NCBI GenBank assembly: GCA_016791085.1
Contig: JAEUNN010000039.1
Span: 1-7,219, forward strand
Length of the DNA stretch: 7,219 bases
Direction of reading: 5' to 3'
Source of the DNA: Rhodocyclaceae bacterium
GTDB taxonomy: Bacteria > Pseudomonadota > Gammaproteobacteria > Burkholderiales > Rhodocyclaceae
Shown: piece by piece, positions 1 to 5,725 of the stretch
Position numbering within the stretch: the first letter of the stretch is position 1
How the letters are laid out: each line of letters opens with the position of its first letter
Notes under the pieces: generated by a model
Told to the model about the DNA's origin: nothing
What the model saw: only the letters and a program-made list of their open reading frames with translations
Database searches by the model: none
Translations under genes and position numbers: made by a program

Positions 1-263
1 GCCCACTCGGGCAGGCTCACGCGCACCAGAATTTCGCGCACGTCCTGGGGGTTCAGGCCGATATCCACGACCTTGCCGATACGCAGCCCGCGGTAGCGCA
101 CCTGACCCTGCAGCGTAAGTCCGCTCACATTGCCGCGCGCCACCAGCAGGTATTCGCGCATGGGTTCGCGCTTGCCGGATATCCACCACACGCCGGCCAG
201 TGCGAACAGGAGCATGGCGATCACGAACACCCCGGCTGCCAGCGCATGCGAGCGATTTTCCAT
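1..263 (-). CDS. MCE family (MlaD-like) lipid transporter substrate-binding protein, N-terminal part
   Basis: This is the periplasmic, inner-membrane-anchored lipid-binding subunit of an Mla-type ABC transporter, the part that takes or hands over phospholipids at the permease. The gene starts at the ATG at 263 and runs off the left edge, leaving 87 residues. The protein opens MENRSHALAAG, followed by one hydrophobic segment at about residues 8-28 (a signal anchor ending GVWWI). The start of the MCE domain follows at about residue 37, with the typical run GNVSGLTLQGQVRYRGLRIGKV (broken here for length: GNVSGL, then QVRYRGLRIGKV). The V-YRG--IGKV pattern is the hallmark of MCE/MlaD proteins. 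The start lies 4 bases after the ATPase stop codon and has only a weak GAAG as ribosome-binding site, so translation is probably coupled to the ATPase gene. Family membership is firm; the full length and any coiled-coil or extra MCE repeats cannot be seen. Confidence 0.9.
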   Translation of the reverse strand, partial: MENRSHALAAGVFVIAMLLFALAGVWWISGKREPMREYLLVARGNVSGLTLQGQVRYRGLRIGKVVDIGLNPQDVREILVRVSLPEW

Positions 264-267
264 GGCT

Positions 268-1029
268 TCAGTGCGGCGCGTCCCGGCGCTGCCGGCCGGG
301 CGCAAAAAAATTGCGGATGAAAGGGTGGTCCATCGCGACGATCTGCTCCAGGCTGCCTTGCGCGAGTATACGGTGTTCGGCCAGCACGGCCACGCGCGTG
401 GCAAGTGCCGCAAGTGTATCCAGGTCGTGCGTGACGAATACCACGGTAAGCCCCAGCTGCTGGTGCAGCAGGCGTACCAGTTGCACGAAAGACGCGGAAC
501 GGTCCGGATCTAGCCCGGCGGTAGGCTCATCCAGCAACAGCAGTTCCGGCTCCAGCGCCAGCGCGCGCGCGAGCGCCACGCGCTTCACCATGCCGCCCGA
601 CAGTTCGGCCGGCATGAGCGGCGCATGGCGGGGCTGCAGTTCCACCATGGCCAGCTTGAGCATGACCAGTTCGTGGATAAGATCCTCGTCCAGCACACCC
701 AATTCGCGCAGCGGGAAGGCGATGTTTTCAAACACCGTGAAGGCCGAAAACAGGGCGCCGTGCTGGAACAGCACGCCGAAACGGCGCCGCAGCGCGCGCA
801 CCGCATGCGGGTCGCTCGACGCGACCGGACAGCCGAACAGTTCCACGCTGCCGCGCGTGGCCGAGCCCAGGCCTATCATTTCGCGCAGCAAGGTGGTTTT
901 GCCGCTGCCCGAGCCGCCCACCAGGGCCACCACTTCGCCTCGCTCCACGTCCAGATCGAGCCCGCGATGCACCCACACGCCACCCAGGCGGGTGTGCAGG
1001 TCACGCACGCGCACGACCGGCCCGCTCAT
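268..1029 (-). CDS. MlaF-like ABC transporter ATP-binding protein
   Basis: This 253-residue cytoplasmic ATPase powers the neighbouring MlaE-type permease. All ABC motifs are present: Walker A GGSGSGKT at residues 38-45, Q-loop glutamine at about 89 (VLFQHGALF, the form usual in MlaF), signature LSGGM at 143-147, Walker B LLLLDEP at 163-169 with catalytic Glu168, D-loop AGLDP at 171-175, and the switch histidine in FVTHD at about 201. Length is close to the 269 residues of E. coli MlaF. The ATG overlaps the permease TGA as ATGA (1026-1029), with no clear Shine-Dalgarno sequence, so it is probably translated by coupling. The same frame stays open upstream through the permease gene to 2307, but that is a by-product of high G+C: the ABC domain begins right at this ATG. 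Assignment to the MlaF/lipid-transport group rests on the Q-loop and LSGGM forms and on both neighbours. Confidence 0.95.
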   Translation of the reverse strand: MSGPVVRVRDLHTRLGGVWVHRGLDLDVERGEVVALVGGSGSGKTTLLREMIGLGSATRGSVELFGCPVASSDPHAVRALRRRFGVLFQHGALFSAFTVFENIAFPLRELGVLDEDLIHELVMLKLAMVELQPRHAPLMPAELSGGMVKRVALARALALEPELLLLDEPTAGLDPDRSASFVQLVRLLHQQLGLTVVFVTHDLDTLAALATRVAVLAEHRILAQGSLEQIVAMDHPFIRNFFAPGRQRRDAPH

Positions 1030-2147
1030 CGCAATATGCCCACACCGCGCGTGGCGATGGCAATCAGCGCGTCGGCCACGATCACCAGCGTGATCGACGC
1101 CACCACCGAAGTGGTGGTATTGGCGGCCAGGCTTTCGGTGTTGGGGCGCACCTGGAGGCCGAAATGGCAGGCCGTGAGTGCCACGATCAGTCCGAACAGC
1201 GCGCCTTTGGCAGCGCCGATATAGAGGTTCACGACTGGCACGACGCGCGGCAGGGTGGCCACGAAATAGCCTATGTCCAGATCGAGCTGCACCTGCGCGG
1301 CCAGCATGCCGCCGGCCAGCGCCACGCTCGAGGTCCACACCACCAGGAGCGGCATGGCCAGCGTGAGCGCCAGCACCTTGGGCAGCACCAGGCGCAGCGT
1401 GCGCGAAATGCCCATCGCCGACAGCGCGTCGATTTCTTCGGTCACGCGCATCACGCCGAGCTGCGCGGTCATGGCCGAACCGGAGCGGCCGGCCACCAGC
1501 ACCGCCACGAGTATCGGCCCGAGTTCGCGCACGATACCTATGCCCAGAATATTCACGATGTACTGGTCGGCGCCGAAATTCGACAGTTGCAGCGCCGACA
1601 GATAGGACAGCACGACGCCGATCAGAAACCCCACCAGTGCCGTGACCGGCATGGCCTGCACGCCGGCCTTGAACAAAGTGGCCGACGTTTCGCGCAACGG
1701 CATGTCGCCGGGATGGCGCAGCAGATGCAACAGGTCCAGCGACAGGCGCCCCAGCAACCACACCACGTCGCCCAGCTGGCGCGCAAAACTCAGCGCGCGC
1801 GCACCGAGCCGCATGACCGGCGCGAGCGGGGACTGTGCCACCAGCGGCTCGCGCGGGCCGACCCCATAGTGCTGCATGCGATCGAACCACTGGCGCGTCC
1901 CGGCATCCATGCTCACGCTGGCCGGCAGGCGATAGCCCCAGGCGCGCCAGAGCAGCACGGCACCGACCGAATCCAGCGCGGCCAGGCCGTCCAGATTCCA
2001 GGCCGTGGCTTCCGCGGACGCGCGGCGCAGGTCGGCAAGCAGCGCCGGCATGGCGCCGGACAGGCCGGCCAGCGTCCAGGCGCCGCCCAGGCGGGCCAGG
2101 CGCCCGCCTGCCTCGGGTGCATCGAGCATTTCTATCCGCGCCGACAC
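1026..2147 (-). CDS. MlaE family lipid ABC transporter permease with N-terminal STAS-like domain
   Basis: This is the inner-membrane permease of the lipid transporter, 373 residues from the chosen GTG. Residues 15 to about 85 look like a STAS domain fused to the permease (LGGAWTLAGL, then LDGLAALDSVGAVLL with the D-S-x-G turn at 59-62); in the canonical Mla system this role is a separate protein, MlaB. The MlaE domain fills residues 115-373, with RELGPILVA at 207-215, GRSGSAMTAQLG at 220-231 followed by MRVTEEIDAL, and several hydrophobic segments (about 163-185, 210-220, 255-280, 320-335, 350-365). The GTG at 2147 is preferred because GGGAGG lies 6 bases upstream. ATG codons at 2213 and 2171 lack such a site, and 2213 lies too close to the candidate promoter; ATG 2129 remains possible. 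The domain fusion is known in proteobacterial MCE loci, so it is not a novelty in itself. Confidence 0.92.
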   Translation of the reverse strand: MSARIEMLDAPEAGGRLARLGGAWTLAGLSGAMPALLADLRRASAEATAWNLDGLAALDSVGAVLLWRAWGYRLPASVSMDAGTRQWFDRMQHYGVGPREPLVAQSPLAPVMRLGARALSFARQLGDVVWLLGRLSLDLLHLLRHPGDMPLRETSATLFKAGVQAMPVTALVGFLIGVVLSYLSALQLSNFGADQYIVNILGIGIVRELGPILVAVLVAGRSGSAMTAQLGVMRVTEEIDALSAMGISRTLRLVLPKVLALTLAMPLLVVWTSSVALAGGMLAAQVQLDLDIGYFVATLPRVVPVVNLYIGAAKGALFGLIVALTACHFGLQVRPNTESLAANTTTSVVASITLVIVADALIAIATRGVGILR

Positions 2148-2153
2148 GCGCCG

Positions 2154-2159
2154 CCTCCC
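2154..2159 (-). promoter_or_regulatory. Ribosome-binding site deciding the permease start
   Basis: On the minus strand this reads GGGAGG, a strong Shine-Dalgarno match, 6 bases before the GTG at 2147. It is the best-placed such site in front of any in-frame start of the permease gene, which is why GTG is chosen over the upstream ATG codons. Confidence 0.65.
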
Positions 2160-2221
2160 TTCGCCGCCCATCGTATTGGAGCGCCCCACGCCAGTGCGGG
2201 CGCCAGACCGCATGGGTCGGA

Positions 2222-2227
2222 ATTATA
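2222..2227 (-). promoter_or_regulatory. Candidate -10 element for the lipid transporter operon
   Basis: The minus strand reads TATAAT, a perfect sigma-70 -10 hexamer, in an otherwise very G+C-rich divergent intergenic region. At 17-base spacing the -35 position (2245-2250) reads TTCGGC, a poor match, so the promoter may be weak or need an activator. Transcription would begin near 2215, giving a leader of roughly 70 bases to the GTG at 2147. That is inference; only the hexamer is directly visible. Confidence 0.4.
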
Positions 2228-2228
2228 T

Positions 2229-2246
2229 GCGCCGCCTTCGCGGCGC
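2229..2246. repeat. Inverted repeat in the spacer of the candidate operon promoter
   Basis: GCGCCGC (2229-2235), a CTTC loop and GCGGCGC (2240-2246) form a perfect 7-base inverted repeat. It directly abuts the minus-strand TATAAT on its upstream side, so it overlaps the spacer and the edge of the -35 position. It could be an operator-like site or simply a G+C-rich coincidence. There is no T tract on either side, so it does not look like an intrinsic terminator. Confidence 0.3.
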
Positions 2247-2268
2247 CGAAAATTCGCGGCCGGCGCGC

Positions 2269-2274
2269 TACCAT
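2269..2274 (+). promoter_or_regulatory. Weak candidate -10 element for the DOMON/namZ pair
   Basis: GCGCTACCAT contains TACCAT (4 of 6 to TATAAT), which would place the transcription start near 2281 and leave a leader of about 25 bases. No convincing -35 is visible. The main support is that a nearly identical string, GCGCTAGCAT, sits at the same kind of distance before namZ. Treat it as tentative. Confidence 0.25.
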
Positions 2275-2305
2275 CGCGCCTGTCCTTTCACCCCCCGGCC
2301 CGCCC

Positions 2306-2887
2306 ATGCGCGCTTTGTGCGAACCCGCAAACCTGCTGCCCCACCCGGACAGCGCCGAAGCCGGCGTGCTGTCCTTGCGCGTGGAAATTTGCCGCGACGC
2401 CGGTGGCGCCCTGGTGCTCGACTACCGCTTGCGTGCCGACATGGCGCGCATCCGCCTGCCTGCGCCGGGCCCCGGCGGCGCGGCGGACGAACTGTGGCGG
2501 CACACCTGTTTCGAGGGTTTTCTGGCCCCGGCCGGCGCACCGGATTACCGCGAATTCAATTTTTCGCCGTGCAGCGCCTGGGCCGTGTATGACTTCAGCG
2601 CCTATCGCGCGCGCGGCGCGGACAGCCCGGCGGCCGCCCCGGTGCAGCACTGGGACACCGGACCCGGCGGCCTGCGGCTGGTGGCGCGCCTGCAGCCGGC
2701 TTTGCTGCCGCGCGCCGGGGCGGACGGTCAATGGCAGCTGGCGCTGGCCGCAGTCATCGAAAACCGCGACGGCGGCATTGCCTGGTGGGCACTGCGGCAT
2801 GCCGCGGGGCGGCCGGATTTCCACCTGCGCGCAAATTTCGCGCTAGCATTGCCGGCCTTCGCAACCCCCGCCGGCCCGCCCCCATGA
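2306..2887 (+). CDS. DOMON-like domain-containing protein
   Basis: The 193-residue product matches the DOMON-like family that is often found next to DUF1343 proteins in proteobacteria. Typical features are an opening LLPHPDS at residues 10-16, a beta-rich pattern of alternating hydrophobic strands, LWRHTCFEGFLAP at about 64-76, and YREFNFSPCSAWAVYDFSAYR (YREFNFSP and WAVYDF being the key parts) at about 80-100. DOMON folds generally bind sugars or haem; the ligand here is unknown. No signal peptide or membrane segment is visible, so the protein is probably cytoplasmic. The ATG is preceded by a C-rich stretch without any Shine-Dalgarno sequence; TTG at residue 4 is the next possible start, and no in-frame ATG or GTG lies close upstream. 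The stop overlaps the namZ start as ATGA, so the two are probably expressed together and act in one process. Confidence 0.85.
   Translation: MRALCEPANLLPHPDSAEAGVLSLRVEICRDAGGALVLDYRLRADMARIRLPAPGPGGAADELWRHTCFEGFLAPAGAPDYREFNFSPCSAWAVYDFSAYRARGADSPAAAPVQHWDTGPGGLRLVARLQPALLPRAGADGQWQLALAAVIENRDGGIAWWALRHAAGRPDFHLRANFALALPAFATPAGPPP
2844..2849 (+). promoter_or_regulatory. Weak candidate internal -10 element before namZ
   Basis: TAGCAT within GCGCTAGCATTGC lies inside the last codons of the DOMON-like gene, 34 bases before the namZ ATG. It is 4 of 6 to TATAAT and is called only because the surrounding sequence resembles the leader of the DOMON-like gene. No clear -35 is seen. Confidence 0.2.
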
Positions 2888-4089
2888 AATTCGGCCTGGA
2901 GCGTCTGCTCGCCACTCCTCGGCTGCGCCGCCGCCTGGCCGGCCGCCGCGTTGCGCTGCTCGCACATCCGGCCTCGGTGACGCCGGATTTGACGCATGCG
3001 CTGGACGCCCTGGCGGCCTGCCCGGAAATCCGCCTGAGCGCCGCTTTCGGCCCGCAGCACGGCCTGCGCGGCGACAAACAGGACAACATGGTGGAATCGC
3101 CCGATTTCACCGACCCGCGCCTGGGCATACCGGTGTTCAGCCTGTACGGCGAAGTGCGCCGCCCGACGCCGCAAATGCTGGACAGTTTCGATCTGCTGCT
3201 GGTCGATCTGCAGGACCTGGGCTGCCGCATCTACACCTTCATCACCACCTTGCTGTACGTGCTCGAAGCCGCAGCGCGGCACGGCAAATCGGTATGGGTG
3301 CTGGACCGGCCCAACCCGGCCGGCCGCCCCGTGGAAGGATTGAGCCTGCGCGCCGGCTGGGAAAGTTTCGTCGGCGCCGGCCCCATGCCCATGCGCCACG
3401 GCCTCACGCTGGGCGAACTGGCACGCTGGTTCATCGCCCATTACCGCCTGGACGTGGATTGCGAAGTGGTCGCGATGCCGCGCTGGCAGCCCGACGCGGC
3501 GCCCGGCCACGGCTGGCCGGTGGGCCGGCGCAGCTGGATCAACCCCAGCCCGAACGCGCCCAATCTGTCCATGGCGCGCTGTTATGCCGGCACCGTCATG
3601 CTGGAGGGCTGCACCTTGTCGGAGGGCCGTGGCACCACACGTCCGCTGGAACTGTTCGGCGCCCCCGACCTGGACGCCCTGGCATTGCGCGCCGAAATGC
3701 AGCGCCTCGCGCCGGACTGGCTGGCGGGCTGCGCGCTGCGCCCGTGCTGGTTCGAACCGACCTTCCACAAGCACGCCGGCAAACTGTGCGCGGGCTTGCA
3801 GATACACGTGGACCACCCCGGCTACGACCACCAGGCGTTCCGCCCCTGGCGGCTCATGGCGCTGGCGTTCAAGGCCTTGCGGCGCCTGCAGCCGGATTAC
3901 CCGATGTGGCGCGACTTTGCCTACGAATACGAATATGAGCGCCGCGCCATCGACCTGATCAACGGCTCGGAACTGTTGCGCGCTTGGGTGGACGACCCGG
4001 CCGCAGAGGTGGGCGATCTGGACGCGCTGGCGCGCGCCGACGAAACCGCCTGGCAGCGCGAACGCGCGGATTACCTGCTGTACGCCTGA
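2884..4089 (+). CDS. namZ: NamZ/DUF1343 family exo-beta-N-acetylmuramidase (GH171), predicted cytoplasmic
   Basis: The 401-residue product has the DUF1343 signature through its length: VALLAHPASV at residues 23-32, FGPQHGLRG at 55-63, SLYGEVRRPTPQML at 86-99, VDLQDLGCRIYTF at 107-119, DRPNPAG at 141-147, then WINPSPNAPN, LEGCTLSEGRGTTRPLELFG (LSEGRGTT and PLELFG being the diagnostic parts) and WFEPTFHKHAGKLCAG. The characterised member, Bacillus subtilis NamZ, removes terminal MurNAc from the non-reducing end of peptidoglycan fragments; that reaction is inferred here by family. Unlike secreted members, this protein begins MKFGLERLLATPRLRRRLAG with no hydrophobic signal core, suggesting it acts inside the cell on imported muropeptides or on a different sugar. 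It overlaps the upstream DOMON-like gene by ATGA and has no Shine-Dalgarno sequence. No downstream partner is present, because ppx converges 21 bases later. Confidence 0.88.
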   Translation: MKFGLERLLATPRLRRRLAGRRVALLAHPASVTPDLTHALDALAACPEIRLSAAFGPQHGLRGDKQDNMVESPDFTDPRLGIPVFSLYGEVRRPTPQMLDSFDLLLVDLQDLGCRIYTFITTLLYVLEAAARHGKSVWVLDRPNPAGRPVEGLSLRAGWESFVGAGPMPMRHGLTLGELARWFIAHYRLDVDCEVVAMPRWQPDAAPGHGWPVGRRSWINPSPNAPNLSMARCYAGTVMLEGCTLSEGRGTTRPLELFGAPDLDALALRAEMQRLAPDWLAGCALRPCWFEPTFHKHAGKLCAGLQIHVDHPGYDHQAFRPWRLMALAFKALRRLQPDYPMWRDFAYEYEYERRAIDLINGSELLRAWVDDPAAEVGDLDALARADETAWQRERADYLLYA

Positions 4090-4116
4090 ACCCGCGGAAA
4101 CGCGCGCAAATCAGGC
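4084..4116. repeat. Nested inverted repeat across the convergent namZ and ppx stop codons
   Basis: GCCTGA (4084-4089, end of namZ) and TCAGGC (4111-4116, end of ppx on the other strand) are perfect inverted copies, because both genes end in an alanine GCC codon followed by TGA. Inside them CGCG-GAAA-CGCG (4093-4104) forms a short stem with a GNRA-type loop in the plus-strand transcript. There is no T tract on either side. It may act as a shared 3'-end structure for both transcripts, or be a coincidence of similar gene ends. Confidence 0.3.
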
Positions 4117-5613
4117 CGGCTGCGGACCTTCATGACGCGCGCGCACGCGCAGTTCGCGCCCGGCCGACGCCCACTGGCGCGATTCATCCTCGAGCGCCGC
4201 GCTGGTGAGCGGGGAATTGGCCATCCAGGCGGCATCGACCTGCACCTGAAAGCCGTTCGGCGTGCGCGACACGGCGAGCGGCGGCCGGCTGGATTCGTCG
4301 CGCGCGCGGTGCGCCAGCGCGGCCAGGCGCAGGCAGAAAATGAGCAGCCAGTCCTCCGGCAGCGGATCCAGCGCCAGCACGCGCTCCAGCTTGCCGCGGT
4401 GTCCCAGCACGATGCGCGCGAGGCGCGTCTGGTCGCGCCGCGAAAAGCCCGGCATGTCGGCATTGCCGAGGATATAGGCGCTGTGCTTGTGATAGCCGGT
4501 GTGCGCCACGGATATGCCGATTTCGTGGAGCCGGCCGGCCCAGTTCAACATCTGCACGTCGCGCTGCTCGCCATCGCCGGCGCCCGGCACGAGCTGGTGG
4601 TACAGCGCCAGCGCGGTTTCGGTCACCCGCTCGGCCTGGCGCGGATCGACCTGATAGCGGCGCATGAACTGTTTGACCGTGGCGGTACGCAAATCGTGAT
4701 GGTGATAGCGGCCCAGCAGGTCATACAGCACGCCCAGGCGCAGCGCGCCCTCGGAAAAGGTCATGTGCTCCAGATTGAATTGCTGCAGCACGCCGGACAT
4801 GATGGCAAACCCGCCCATCAGTACCGGTATGCGGTCCGGCTTCATGCCGGCCAGTTCGATGCGGCTCACGTGGCCGGCACGCAATAGCTGGGCGCGCAGG
4901 CGCTCCATGCCGTCGCGCGTGATGCCGTCCGCGGCCCAGCCGTTTTCGTACAGCAGATCGACCAGCGCCTTGGCGCTGCCGCTGGACGCCACGGCCAGTT
5001 CCCAGCCGATCTGGCGGTATTCGTGGGCGATGGCCTGCAGTTCGCGGCGCGCGGCAAGTTCGGCTTCGCGCAGGCCGCGCTTGTCGATGCGGCCATCCGG
5101 AAAATAGCGCAGGCTGAAGCCCACGCAGCCCATGTACAGCGACTCCAGCGCAAGCGGTTCGAAATTGCGGCCGATGATGAATTCGGTCGAACCGCCGCCG
5201 ATATCGACCACCAGTTGCTGCCTGGCCGGATCCGGCAGCGTGTGCGCAACGCCCACGTAAATCAGGCGCGCCTCTTCGCGTCCGCCTATCACCTCGATGG
5301 GGAAACCCAGCGCGGCTTCGGCCTGCACCAGAAATTGCGGCGCGTTTTTGGCCACGCGCAAGGTGTTGGTTGCCACCGCGCGCACCGCACCCGGCTCGAA
5401 GCCGCGCAGGCGCTCGGAAAAGCGCGCCAGCGCTTCGAGCGCGCGCAATTGCGAAGCACCGTCCAGGGTTTTGTGCGGCGTTAGTCCGGCCGCAAGGCGC
5501 ACCGATTCCTTCAAGCCGTCGAGCGGATAAATCTGGTCATCCACGACCCGCCCCACCTGCAGGCGGAAACTGTTGGAGCCCAGGTCGACCGCAGCGATCA
5601 GTTCGTAGCCCAT
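4111..5613 (-). CDS. ppx: Exopolyphosphatase, Ppx/GppA family
   Basis: This 500-residue cytoplasmic enzyme would release phosphate from the ends of inorganic polyphosphate; the family also includes GppA, which hydrolyses pppGpp. The N-terminal actin-like ATPase fold shows AVDLGSNSFRLQVG at residues 8-21, ATNTLRVAKN at 81-90, GGREEARLIYVGV at 110-122 (Glu114 matching the catalytic Glu of E. coli Ppx) and VVDIGGGSTEF at 135-145 (Glu144). The SSGSAKAL and GGFAIMSGVL segments follow at about 210 and 267. The C-terminal half is the HD-like helical domain with LHEIGISVAHTGYHKHSAYIL at about 362-382 (LHEIG and YHKHSAYIL being key). Length fits Ppx (513) and GppA (494) alike; both glutamates are kept. 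The ATG at 5613 is chosen because the fold starts at once and GGAA lies 7 bases upstream. It follows cheB after 112 bases and probably has its own promoter. Confidence 0.93.
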   Translation of the reverse strand: MGYELIAAVDLGSNSFRLQVGRVVDDQIYPLDGLKESVRLAAGLTPHKTLDGASQLRALEALARFSERLRGFEPGAVRAVATNTLRVAKNAPQFLVQAEAALGFPIEVIGGREEARLIYVGVAHTLPDPARQQLVVDIGGGSTEFIIGRNFEPLALESLYMGCVGFSLRYFPDGRIDKRGLREAELAARRELQAIAHEYRQIGWELAVASSGSAKALVDLLYENGWAADGITRDGMERLRAQLLRAGHVSRIELAGMKPDRIPVLMGGFAIMSGVLQQFNLEHMTFSEGALRLGVLYDLLGRYHHHDLRTATVKQFMRRYQVDPRQAERVTETALALYHQLVPGAGDGEQRDVQMLNWAGRLHEIGISVAHTGYHKHSAYILGNADMPGFSRRDQTRLARIVLGHRGKLERVLALDPLPEDWLLIFCLRLAALAHRARDESSRPPLAVSRTPNGFQVQVDAAWMANSPLTSAALEDESRQWASAGRELRVRARHEGPQPA

Positions 5614-5641
5614 GGCTTGTTTCCGGATCGAAATCGCCCGC

Positions 5642-5669
5642 AGTGTAGCACCGGCGGCGCTCTTTCCAG
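5642..5669 (-). promoter_or_regulatory. Candidate ppx promoter with extended -10
   Basis: On the minus strand TGCTACACT contains the -10-like TACACT (5642-5647, 4 of 6) preceded by TGC, an extended -10 signature. A partial -35, CTGGAA (5664-5669, 3 of 6), lies 16 bases upstream. Transcription would start near 5635, leaving a leader of about 22 bases before the ppx ATG. This would let ppx be expressed separately from the chemotaxis genes. Prediction by eye only. Confidence 0.35.
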
Positions 5670-5692
5670 GCGCCGAAAACAGCCGCCAGGCA

Positions 5693-5719
5693 CGGCGCGC
5701 GCGCCGCCTGGGCGCGCCG
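5693..5719 (-). terminator. Weak hairpin just after cheB
   Basis: CGGCGCGC (5693-5700) and GCGCGCCG (5712-5719) form a perfect 8-base stem with an 11-base loop, 6 bases past the cheB stop codon in the direction of transcription. The U-rich tail of a classic terminator is missing; the nearest T run (TTTT) comes some 12 bases later. It may slow or stabilise the 3' end of the che transcript, but termination is not shown. A second hairpin, CGGCGC/GCGCCG, lies at 5655-5675. Confidence 0.3.
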
Positions 5720-5725
5720 GCGCGC

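Noticed and set aside
2171..2213. ATG codons at 2213 and 2171 as starts of the permease
   Set aside because: Neither has a good ribosome-binding site, 2213 would coincide with the predicted transcript start, and GGGAGG is placed correctly only for the GTG at 2147. They are not fully excluded.
268..2307. A single 679-residue minus-strand frame covering the ATPase and the permease region
   Set aside because: Only the last 253 residues resemble a protein family; the upstream part is Arg/Ala/Gly-rich nonsense opposite in frame to a convincing MlaE permease. The frame stays open because stop codons are rare at this G+C content.
1164..2846. 560-residue plus-strand frame antisense to the permease and overlapping the DOMON-like gene in another frame
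   Set aside because: Composition is typical of an antisense shadow, and it conflicts with two well-supported genes.
2728..3831. 367-residue minus-strand frame antisense to namZ
   Set aside because: No domain motif; the plus strand encodes a full-length DUF1343 protein.
4132..4887. 251-residue plus-strand frame antisense to ppx
   Set aside because: Low-complexity His/Arg/Ala composition and no motif; the minus strand encodes an intact Ppx.
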